From Coriobacteriia bacterium (GTDB lineage Bacteria; Actinomycetota; Coriobacteriia; WRKU01; WQUG01): a stretch of 5,103 nt of DNA. The stretch lies in NCBI GenBank assembly GCA_009779395.1, contig WREJ01000092.1, forward strand, positions 1-5,103, read 5' to 3'. The notes beneath the pieces were generated by a model. That model searched no databases. It saw only the letters and a list, made by a program, of their open reading frames with translations, and was not told where the DNA came from. This document shows positions 1 through 5,103 of this stretch, piece after piece. Made by a program: the position numbers and the translations under genes. Positions within the stretch are counted from its first letter, which is position 1, and each line of letters begins with the position of its first letter.

Positions 1-1260
1 CTGATTCATGCAATTTTAGATGCCTTTAAGAATAAGCGGACCAGGGTACGGGCGATAATCTGGACAGGCACCATTTTGACCTGTCTGATGCTGGTCGTTG
101 CCTTGGGCGTAACGCTGACAACAACTTATTGGTTTTGTGCCGCTGTGTGTCACTATCCACAGGGCGATACCGTGTCATCGTATGACAACTCGACCCATAC
201 CGGTGTAGCCTGCATTGCTTGTCACAAGCAACCAGGTGCTAACCCAATCGACTTTGTGGCATTTAAAGCGGGGGCTATGACCTCGCTTCCCAAGACCATT
301 ATGGGAACAGTCAAAATGCCCATTAACGAGAACAGCTGGCTGGCAATGGATCCAACTCATCTGCCCAGCAAGTACTGTACCCAGTGTCACCGCCTTGAGA
401 ATCGACCAGGTGGCGAGCCACTGACAAGCCCGGGCATTATTATGGACCACGGCATTCACACTAACCTCAACATCACCTGTGCTGCCTGCCATAATCGTGT
501 TGGTCACAACGAACTCGATCGCGGCTGGGAGCCACAGATTCCGGCAACAGGCGACAATCCTGAAAAGCACGACTGTTTCATGCTTATGACGGCCTGCTAT
601 CGCTGCCACCGCTTCCCCGAGGACGATGGTCAGATTGTTAACACTCCGTATCCGGTGGGCACCTTCCCCGGAGCAACGGGCGAGTGTGAGATTTGCCACA
701 CCGACTACTTTGAACTGATTCCCGAGAACCACAATGTTCCCCGTTTTGTCGAGGACATCCATGGACCGTGGGCAGTACAGATCGAGGCAGACATTGATGC
801 CTTCATCGCACAGGACAACCCCAGTCGTCCTGTCTACAACAACCTCACCAGCACCGATAAAGAGTCGCGCGCCCTTGACGGCGTTCCCTCGGTTCGTGCT
901 ATTAACTACTGTTACACCTGTCACACTCTGAAGTTCTGTGACGACTGTCACGGTGGCATCAGAATGCCGCACCCTGCGGGATATCTGGTTGACCACATCC
1001 AAGACGCAGAGGACTATCCCGATTCCTGTAGAATCTGTCACGCAGCTTCGGCAATCAATGACACGCCACAGGCTGGCGGCGGAGACACTTGCTCTGCTTG
1101 TCACCACGGACGTCCAAACCTCGAGTGGGACTTTAATGTTAACGTTAGCTGGGAGTGGGTAGACCATATTCCCGCAACGCAAGAACTTGGTGCAGCTGTC
1201 TGCTTCGACTGTCACACACCAACCTCGTGTGCGACCTGTCACGTAGGACTGAACCAATAA
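1..1260 (+). CDS. Membrane-anchored dodecaheme c-type cytochrome, NapC/NirT-like N-terminus (5' partial)
   Basis: Likely moves electrons from the quinol pool to extracytoplasmic hemes. The frame is open from base 1 and ends at TAA 1258-1260. The first in-frame start-like codon, TTG at 76, falls inside the membrane helix, so the true start is probably upstream and the 5' end is missing. A basic stretch (KNKRTRVR, about 28-51) precedes one helix (about 52-135), giving an N-in signal anchor. Heme motifs start at 136, 211, 376, 478, 595, 685, 910, 937, 1027, 1090, 1201 and 1228. Eleven are CXXCH and the first is CX3CH (CAAVCH). Hemes 1-4, with their spacing and the STHTGVACIACH segment, resemble NapC/NrfH-type quinol dehydrogenases. 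Eight further hemes follow. From base 76 on, 12 histidines lie outside the motifs, one per heme, enough for bis-His ligation. The chain stops five residues after the last motif. The multiheme call is certain; the electron acceptor is unknown. Confidence 0.95.
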   Translation: MIHAILDAFKNKRTRVRAIIWTGTILTCLMLVVALGVTLTTTYWFCAAVCHYPQGDTVSSYDNSTHTGVACIACHKQPGANPIDFVAFKAGAMTSLPKTIMGTVKMPINENSWLAMDPTHLPSKYCTQCHRLENRPGGEPLTSPGIIMDHGIHTNLNITCAACHNRVGHNELDRGWEPQIPATGDNPEKHDCFMLMTACYRCHRFPEDDGQIVNTPYPVGTFPGATGECEICHTDYFELIPENHNVPRFVEDIHGPWAVQIEADIDAFIAQDNPSRPVYNNLTSTDKESRALDGVPSVRAINYCYTCHTLKFCDDCHGGIRMPHPAGYLVDHIQDAEDYPDSCRICHAASAINDTPQAGGGDTCSACHHGRPNLEWDFNVNVSWEWVDHIPATQELGAAVCFDCHTPTSCATCHVGLNQ

Positions 1261-1296
1261 AAGACGCCGCTTTAGTAGGACCACTGTAAGGGGGAT

Positions 1297-1337
1297 AGGC
1301 GCCTGATAACGCGAGTATATCGCTGACCCAGGCGCCT
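1297..1337 (+). promoter_or_regulatory. Inverted repeat / stem-loop before the radical SAM gene
   Basis: AGGCGCCTG (1297-1305) pairs perfectly with CAGGCGCCT (1329-1337), a 9-bp stem around a 23-nt loop. The loop holds a smaller GCGA/TCGC stem (1311-1314 with 1320-1323). The sequence then runs TTTAAATTT into the ATG at 1346. It could be a weak intrinsic terminator for the cytochrome gene, although the U-tract is interrupted. It could also be an attenuator or translation-control hairpin, as it fills the usual ribosome-site position. Each arm contains the self-complementary octamer AGGCGCCT, centred 33 bp apart, so a paired DNA operator is equally possible. The repeat is plain in the sequence; its role is inferred. 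Confidence 0.5.
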
Positions 1338-1345
1338 TTAAATTT

Positions 1346-3244
1346 ATGAACTCACTCGACCTGATACTGTTACACGCACCGTCAATCTACGATTTTCGTA
1401 AACGGCCGCAAATGTTTGGGCCGATATCTGACCTGGTGCCCTCGACACCTATCTTTGAAATTTATCCGCTGGGTCTGACGACCATTGGCGAATACCTCGA
1501 GCGCAATGGACATAAGGTGCGTCTGTACAATCTGGGTAACCTAATGCTGCAAAGCGAAAAGTTTGATGTCGAGCGTTTTATCAGCAGACTGAAAACCAAA
1601 GCCTTTGGTATCGACCTGCACTGGATGCCCCACAGCCACGGTGCAATCGAAATCGCGCGCATTTGCAAAAAGTACCACCCTGATGTACCCGTGATTTTTG
1701 GAGGGCTCTCTTCCAGCGTTTTTCACGAGGACCTTATCACCAACTATCCTTGTGTTGACTACGTCTTTCGTGGAGATTCGACCGAAGAGCCTATTCGTCA
1801 GTTGATGGAAGTCATCAAGGGCAGTCCAGCAACGCCCTCTGATCAGGCATTGGCGTCGGTTCCCAACTTGACCTGGCGTGACAAAAGTGGTGACCTGCGC
1901 GTCAATGACCTCAGTTTTGTGCCACCCGACTTTAATGCGCCAGCACTGGATTTCTCTTTCAACATGAAATCGGTCATTCGCGACCGTGACCTTTTTGGCG
2001 TCGTGCCCTACAAGCAGTGGATTAATTACCCAATGGCAGCGACCATTTGCTGTCGTGGCTGCACGCACAACTGCGTGACCTGTGGTGGGTCCGAGACCTC
2101 ATACGGTAAGCACTACAATCGCAAACAAGTTGCCTACCGTGACCCAGAACTGATTGCGCGCGACTTTGCTCATGCGCAAAAATATATTCCCGGTCCCATT
2201 TTTGTCCTCAACGACTTTATGCAGGCGGGTGATGACTACGTCCGTACCTTCATCGAGGCGCTGGGCAAGATTAATCTGCGTGCTGCCATTGGCTTTGAGG
2301 TCTTTACGCCGCCGACAGAAAAGCTGTACGAACTGCTTGCCGCAAACCTAAAAGACTGGACCATCGAGGTCAGCGCAGAAAGCCACGACGACGAACTGCG
2401 CAAGCTGTTTGGCAAGGGGCACTATACGACAGCTGATGTCGAGCGCAGCATTAACCAGGCATTTGAATACGGAGCAACCCGCTTTGACCTGTACTATCTG
2501 ATTGGCATTCCGGGTCAAAACGCGCAGTCGGTGCTCGACACCGTTGACTACATTGGCAATCTGTACGAAAGCCTTGACTACGACAAGCGCCTTATCAGCA
2601 ATATCGCGGCGATGACGCCCTTTCTTGACCCGGGCTCGATTGCCTATGACAATCCTGACAAATACGGCTACAAACTGCGCGCCACAACAGTCGAAGAGCA
2701 TCGTCAGCTGCTAGTTCAGCCCTCGTGGAAGTACGTTATGAATTACGAGAGCGTCCATCTTCCCCCTGATGAACTGGTTGATGTCACCTACGAAGCAGGC
2801 CTGCGTCTAAACGAGATGAAGCGCAAATCAGGCCTCATCGATGACAAGACAGCAAACGAGGTACGTGACCGTATAGGCGAGGCAAAAGTTGCGATGGCAC
2901 GGGTCGACGAGGTCATGCGCGACATTTCGCTGGACACGCCTGAACTGCGCGAGCAAAAACTCGGGAGTTTGCGCCGTGAAATGGAAGAACTCTCTCAATC
3001 AACTATTTGCGAAAAGACCGAACTACGTTGGCCGGTCAACTTTCGCCTGACCAATCTGTGGGCATGCATCAAGATTTGGGCAGTCGAAAACGTCAAGAAC
3101 ATTCTGACTTTGGGCAAAAACCCCGCTGCTTCTGCTGGACATGCGCAGTGGCGTGCAGAACAGGGACTTTCTGCGCGGCAAACGCTACAAACGCCTGAAA
3201 CAGAGGAAACAAGTGCTATACTTGACAGGTCGAATTTGTCATAG
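1346..3244 (+). CDS. B12-binding domain / radical SAM protein, Ta0216-like
   Basis: Predicted cobalamin- and [4Fe-4S]-dependent radical SAM enzyme of 632 residues; substrate unknown. Residues 1-155 form a Rossmann-like B12-binding domain: strand LDLILLHAP (4-12), VPVIFGG (114-120) and the typical end YVFRGDSTEEP (139-149). I see no canonical DxHxxG lower-ligand motif; DLHW (90-93) followed by H96 and H98 is the nearest His-rich spot. The radical SAM core starts near 230 with CTHNCVTC (239-246), a CX3CX2C cluster motif with Cys239, Cys243 and Cys246. Two extra cysteines (235, 236) precede it. Later core features are EVSAES (341-346), the LRKLFGKGHYTTADVERSI stretch (351-369) and GIPGQ (387-391). 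A C-terminal region (about 480-632) adds charged helices and a polar tail. The N-terminal pattern (LHAPSIYDFRKRP, GPISDLVPSTP) recalls the Ta0216-type B12/radical SAM family, from memory. The ATG at 1346 places the first strand correctly but has no clear Shine-Dalgarno. It lies 85 nt after the cytochrome gene. Confidence 0.9.
   Translation: MNSLDLILLHAPSIYDFRKRPQMFGPISDLVPSTPIFEIYPLGLTTIGEYLERNGHKVRLYNLGNLMLQSEKFDVERFISRLKTKAFGIDLHWMPHSHGAIEIARICKKYHPDVPVIFGGLSSSVFHEDLITNYPCVDYVFRGDSTEEPIRQLMEVIKGSPATPSDQALASVPNLTWRDKSGDLRVNDLSFVPPDFNAPALDFSFNMKSVIRDRDLFGVVPYKQWINYPMAATICCRGCTHNCVTCGGSETSYGKHYNRKQVAYRDPELIARDFAHAQKYIPGPIFVLNDFMQAGDDYVRTFIEALGKINLRAAIGFEVFTPPTEKLYELLAANLKDWTIEVSAESHDDELRKLFGKGHYTTADVERSINQAFEYGATRFDLYYLIGIPGQNAQSVLDTVDYIGNLYESLDYDKRLISNIAAMTPFLDPGSIAYDNPDKYGYKLRATTVEEHRQLLVQPSWKYVMNYESVHLPPDELVDVTYEAGLRLNEMKRKSGLIDDKTANEVRDRIGEAKVAMARVDEVMRDISLDTPELREQKLGSLRREMEELSQSTICEKTELRWPVNFRLTNLWACIKIWAVENVKNILTLGKNPAASAGHAQWRAEQGLSARQTLQTPETEETSAILDRSNLS
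3195..3222 (+). promoter_or_regulatory. Candidate sigma70-type promoter for the small membrane protein genes
   Basis: An extended -10 element, TG-C-TATACT (TG 3214-3215, hexamer 3217-3222), lies 16 bp after CTGAAA (3195-3200), which matches four of six bases of TTGACA. It sits in the last codons of the radical SAM gene and would give a leader of roughly 85 nt before the ATG at 3313. The adjacent TTGACA at 3222-3227 has no acceptable -10 at normal spacing. Single motif matches like this arise by chance, so the call is tentative. Confidence 0.3.
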
Positions 3245-3296
3245 TGGGTGGTGTGCCACAAGCGGCGTGCTGCTCTGCAGTTTGAGTACTACTTAT

Positions 3297-3302
3297 AGGA
3301 GG
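3297..3302 (+). promoter_or_regulatory. Strong Shine-Dalgarno AGGAGG
   Basis: A full-consensus AGGAGG lies 10 nt before the ATG at 3313 and fixes that start. It is the strongest ribosome site in the window; the radical SAM gene and the genes at 3811 and 4195 have weak or no recognisable ones. This suggests the first small membrane protein is made in larger amounts. Confidence 0.8.
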
Positions 3303-3312
3303 ATTTACAACC

Positions 3313-3795
3313 ATGTCCGATGATTTATTTTTCGAGGAAGAGCCTGTAGTAGAAGAAGAAAAGCCAAAGACCAAAAAGGACGGCGGCAAAGGTTCTGCTA
3401 AGGGTTCCAATAAGGGTTCTGGCGCAAACAAGGCTGGCGCAAAGAAAGCTGCCGCCAAAAGGGCTCCGGCACCACAGTCTGGCTTTGAGTTTACAACTGT
3501 TGTTGTCTTGCTGATTGCCGTGATTGCGCTGTTGGTGGGCTTTTTGGCAGGAATGCTGACGGCAAACATCTTTCTAGCACCACCAGCGACCCCTCCCGTT
3601 ACCAACATGCAGCAGCAGCCACCTGGTGGCGGCATGGGCGGCATGGGTGGCGGCATGGGTGCTCCCATCCTTGATGACGAGCAAATGATGGGCGAAATGC
3701 CTCCTGGTCATCCTCCTCTCGATGGAATGGACGGAATGGGTGGCATGGGTGACGATGCTGAAAACCCAGACGCCGCCGAAGATGCGGCTGAATAG
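3313..3795 (+). CDS. Small single-pass membrane protein with Lys/Ala-rich head and Gly-Met-rich tail
   Basis: Not recognised as a known family; 160 residues. Five parts are visible. Residues 1-17 are acidic (FFEEEPVVEEEK). Residues 17-50 are a basic Lys/Gly/Ala linker. Residues 61-88 form one strong transmembrane helix (VVVLLIAVIALLVGFLAG core). Residues 89-104 are Pro/Gln-rich. Residues 105-160 hold GGM-type repeats and an acidic end. Positive charge before the helix predicts a cytoplasmic N-terminus and an extracytoplasmic tail. That tail has ten methionines between 99 and 145 and one histidine (133), which might bind soft metals such as copper, or may simply be disordered. No cysteine is present, so it is not a heme or Fe-S protein. 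The start is set by AGGAGG, and the next gene follows after 15 nt, so the two are very probably co-transcribed. The gene is well supported; its function is unknown. Confidence 0.8.
   Translation: MSDDLFFEEEPVVEEEKPKTKKDGGKGSAKGSNKGSGANKAGAKKAAAKRAPAPQSGFEFTTVVVLLIAVIALLVGFLAGMLTANIFLAPPATPPVTNMQQQPPGGGMGGMGGGMGAPILDDEQMMGEMPPGHPPLDGMDGMGGMGDDAENPDAAEDAAE
3625..3660 (+). repeat. Short direct repeats encoding Gly-Gly-Met units
   Basis: The 11-mer GGCGGCATGGG occurs three times (3628-3638, 3637-3647, 3649-3659), within a 14-mer repeated at 3625-3638 and 3646-3659. They encode residues 105-116 of the membrane protein. A looser GMDGMGGMG version follows near 3724-3750. Repeats this short and regular could change copy number by slippage; all unit changes of 9 or 12 nt would keep frame. 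Confidence 0.75.
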
Positions 3796-3810
3796 TAAAG
3801 TAGGCACGCC

Positions 3811-4125
3811 ATGGTTATGAAAGCTATTGACAAAAGTTCGAGCCCCCTGTGGGTTCGCATACTGGTGTGGATTTTGGTTGCAGGACTGGTCTTGGGTACG
3901 GCAGTTGTGGCGGTCATGACAATCATCCAATGGAATGACGCACCGGCACCTGGTGAGACCATCACCATCAATCCCGAGGACCTGCCGCCAGAAATACTTG
4001 AGCAGCTGGAAGAAATGCAGCGGCAGCAAGAACAGCAAGAGCAGTTAGAGCTTGTTCTGGGTGGCGAGGTGACCGAAGATGACGGTGACCCTGCAGACGA
4101 GCAAGCAGAGGGCGACCAGGAATAA
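3811..4125 (+). CDS. Small single-pass membrane protein with Gln/Glu-rich tail
   Basis: Not recognised; 104 residues. A short basic head (K4, K8, R16) precedes one transmembrane helix (about residues 13-40, VRILVWILVAGLVLG onward), so the N-terminus should be cytoplasmic. After a linker (WNDAPAPGETITINPEDLPP, 41-60), residues 61-83 form a probable amphipathic or coiled-coil helix rich in Gln and Glu (LEQLEEMQRQQEQQEQLE). A strongly acidic tail completes the chain. AGTAGG at 3799-3804 gives 6 nt spacing to the ATG at 3811; ATG 3817 would be two codons shorter and has poorer spacing. It lies 15 nt after the Gly-Met-rich membrane protein and shares its topology and acidic end, so the pair may work together, for instance as membrane scaffold or assembly factors. 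That is inference only. Confidence 0.75.
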   Translation: MVMKAIDKSSSPLWVRILVWILVAGLVLGTAVVAVMTIIQWNDAPAPGETITINPEDLPPEILEQLEEMQRQQEQQEQLELVLGGEVTEDDGDPADEQAEGDQE

Positions 4126-4132
4126 AACAGGA

Positions 4133-4168
4133 AAGCCCTTGCGCGCGCAGTCGCGCGCGCAAGGGCTT
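4133..4168 (+). terminator. Perfect 16-bp hairpin, probable terminator before tat genes
   Basis: AAGCCCTTGCGCGCGC (4133-4148) pairs with GCGCGCGCAAGGGCTT (4153-4168) around the tetraloop AGTC. It starts 7 nt after the stop of the Gln/Glu-rich membrane protein gene and ends 26 nt before tatA/B. There is no downstream T-run on the + strand (TTATAGAAT follows). It therefore resembles a U-less hairpin terminator, or an mRNA-stabilising or processing hairpin, rather than a classical intrinsic terminator. On the minus strand it would be followed by CCTGTTTTATT, but no minus-strand gene is apparent. Confidence 0.7.
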
Positions 4169-4194
4169 ATAGAATAGGCAGAAGATACGGGCAT

Positions 4195-4650
4195 ATGTTT
4201 GGGATTGGTGGCGCAGAAATAGCAATAATCGCAGTCTTTGCCCTGCTGATATTTGGTCCCGATAAAATCCCCCAAATCATGCAGACGCTGCGCAAAGCCG
4301 TCGAAATGTACACGGACGCACGCACGCAAGTCACCGAAGTCGTCAACACACAAATCATCTCGCCCGAGGACCGCGAAATGCTGAAAGACCCGCTGGGGCT
4401 CAAGGGCATGAAAAGTTCGGTCGACTCGCTGCTTACCCCCGAGCGTACCAGCCTGTACCAACAAAAGCCAAACGCTGCACCTGTTGCAGCTAACAGCGAG
4501 GCGGCAGAGCAGGTGACCAGCACCGGTCGCGACACTATCGCTGGCAGCATCTGGGCAAGTCTGACGCAAGATGCGCCTGAATCAGCAGCTGCTGACGATG
4601 CTGCCGCAGTATCTGATTGTGCGCAGTCTGCAGCAGATGAGGGCAGATAG
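4195..4650 (+). CDS. Sec-independent (twin-arginine) translocase TatA/TatB family protein
   Basis: Pore- or receptor-forming small subunit of the Tat system, which exports folded proteins. The N-terminal helix MFGIGGAEIAIIAVFALLIFGPDK spans residues 1-24 and carries the family's Phe-Gly hinge (F20-G21). An amphipathic helix follows (about 27-50), then a long, low-complexity Ala/Ser/Asp-rich tail to residue 151. Glu8 and the FGPDKIP hinge are TatB-like. The length also exceeds a typical TatA (about 60-100 residues) and is close to TatB. With no second TatA/B gene in view, it may be TatB, or a dual-function TatA/B; I therefore give no firm symbol. A single Cys lies near the C-terminus. The ATG at 4195 starts exactly at the family N-terminus; its ribosome site is weak. 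tatC follows with no gap, so the two form an operon. Confidence 0.9.
   Translation: MFGIGGAEIAIIAVFALLIFGPDKIPQIMQTLRKAVEMYTDARTQVTEVVNTQIISPEDREMLKDPLGLKGMKSSVDSLLTPERTSLYQQKPNAAPVAANSEAAEQVTSTGRDTIAGSIWASLTQDAPESAAADDAAAVSDCAQSAADEGR
4639..4643 (+). promoter_or_regulatory. Ribosome binding site GAGGG for tatC
   Basis: GAGGG inside the last codons of the TatA/B gene lies 7 nt before GTG 4651 and 10 nt before GTG 4654. Either GTG can be the tatC start. The first abuts the upstream TAG stop (4648-4650), an arrangement suited to translational coupling. Confidence 0.5.
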
Positions 4651-5103
4651 GTGGTGCGCCAGACACTTGTAGCAAAAATCTTTGCTGACCCTAAAAGCAT
4701 TCCCTTTTTTGCTCACTTTACTGAACTGCGCAAGCGTCTGACGCAGTACTTTGTGGTGCTGGCCGTACTCAGCCTGGTATTTTACGCACGACCCGTCTAC
4801 GAGTTCATCATGGGAATACTGTTTAATCCCATCATTCCTTACCTGCCAGAAACACAAACACAGATGATGTTTACCGGCCCCTTCGAGGCGATGACCTTTC
4901 GTTTTTCGGTGGGTGTCTATGGTGCGCTGATTGTCACTAGTCCGCTGCTGATTTATCACATTTTTGCCTTTTTTGCTCCTGCGATGAAAACACGCGAGCG
5001 CAAGTGGGTCTTTCCCGTGACCTTTGCAGCAGCGTCTCTGTTTATACTGGGTGTGCTGTTTGCTTACTTTATTGTTGTGCCCATGGCGTTCGAGTGGCTG
5101 GTA
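4651..5103 (+). CDS. tatC: Sec-independent protein translocase TatC (3' partial)
   Basis: Polytopic core of the Tat translocase, which binds twin-arginine signal peptides in the membrane. The first 151 residues are present; a full TatC is around 250, so the gene runs past the window end. PFFAHFTELRKRL (18-30) is the family's N-terminal signal-peptide-recognition motif, with Glu25 at the conserved position (the common His-Leu is His-Phe here). TM1 is about 31-46. A periplasmic loop with FTGPFEAMTFRF (74-85) leads to TM2 (about 86-108). The cytoplasmic loop FFAPAMKTRERK (107-118) places Phe107 and Glu116 nine residues apart, like the conserved Phe94/Glu103 of Escherichia coli TatC. TM3 (about 120-143) ends in VVPMAF. 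This reading frame starts with GTG, either at 4651 or 4654, directly after the TatA/B stop. Confidence 0.95.
   Translation, partial: MVRQTLVAKIFADPKSIPFFAHFTELRKRLTQYFVVLAVLSLVFYARPVYEFIMGILFNPIIPYLPETQTQMMFTGPFEAMTFRFSVGVYGALIVTSPLLIYHIFAFFAPAMKTRERKWVFPVTFAAASLFILGVLFAYFIVVPMAFEWLV

Noticed and set aside
76..78. TTG as the start of the cytochrome
   Set aside because: It lies inside the membrane helix, and the frame continues upstream to base 1 with a basic segment and the first half of the helix, so the start is outside the window.
175..1284. Long minus-strand open frame (369 codons) opposite the cytochrome
   Set aside because: The opposite frame has 12 heme motifs and is certainly coding. 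The antisense frame has no recognisable domain and is explained by codon bias of the sense gene.
1297..1337. Cobalamin riboswitch upstream of the B12-dependent enzyme
   Set aside because: The 85-nt gap is too short and shows no B12-box-like sequence; only the simple stem-loop is present.
3222..3227. Perfect TTGACA as a -35 box
   Set aside because: At 16-18 bp spacing the expected -10 region is GTGGGTGG-like, with no resemblance to TATAAT.
3216..3668. Minus-strand frame of 150 codons with Pro/Gly/Met-rich start and a hydrophobic stretch
   Set aside because: It is the mirror of the Gly-Met-rich membrane protein, whose + strand start has a consensus ribosome site; low-complexity DNA yields open antisense frames.
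4168..4175. TATAGAAT as a -10 box for the tat operon
   Set aside because: The -35 position falls inside the GC hairpin and has no match, so it is not supported as a promoter.
4045..4700. Minus-strand frames of 174 and 177 codons over the TatA/B gene
   Set aside because: They cross the hairpin and the clear TatA/B and TatC genes, and show no family features.

Overview
The window reads as a compact, single-strand (+) stretch of a bacterial chromosome with six protein genes and almost no unused DNA. It points to an anaerobe that makes c-type cytochromes: there is a membrane-anchored dodecaheme cytochrome, a cobalamin-dependent radical SAM enzyme (oxygen-sensitive Fe-S chemistry) and the start of a Tat export operon. 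GC content looks moderate, slightly above half by eye. The Tat subunit sequence and gene style are reminiscent of Actinomycetota, class Coriobacteriia, but this is recall-based inference. A delta-proteobacterial or other anaerobic lineage is not excluded.

Layout. 1-1260: 5'-truncated NapC/NirT-type cytochrome with 12 heme motifs, the first an expanded CX3CH. 1261-1345: short gap holding two palindromic AGGCGCCT octamers that can form a 9-bp stem-loop just before the next start codon. 1346-3244: B12-binding radical SAM protein, probably of the Ta0216-like family. 3245-3312: leader with a strong AGGAGG ribosome site and a candidate promoter just upstream. 3313-3795 and 3811-4125: two small, unrecognised single-pass membrane proteins with low-complexity tails predicted to lie outside the membrane, the first rich in Gly-Gly-Met. 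4133-4168: perfect 16-bp hairpin with a 4-nt loop, a natural boundary between units. 4195-4650: TatA/TatB-family protein. 4651-5103: TatC, cut by the window end.

How it may fit together. The cytochrome looks like a quinol-dehydrogenase head fused to an eight-heme extension, which would carry electrons from the menaquinone pool across or away from the membrane. TatA/B and TatC would export folded cofactor-containing proteins, possibly redox partners encoded nearby. The radical SAM enzyme's substrate cannot be read from the sequence. The two small membrane proteins between it and the Tat genes are the least explained part of the window. No RNA gene, CRISPR array, transposon or phage signal was seen.
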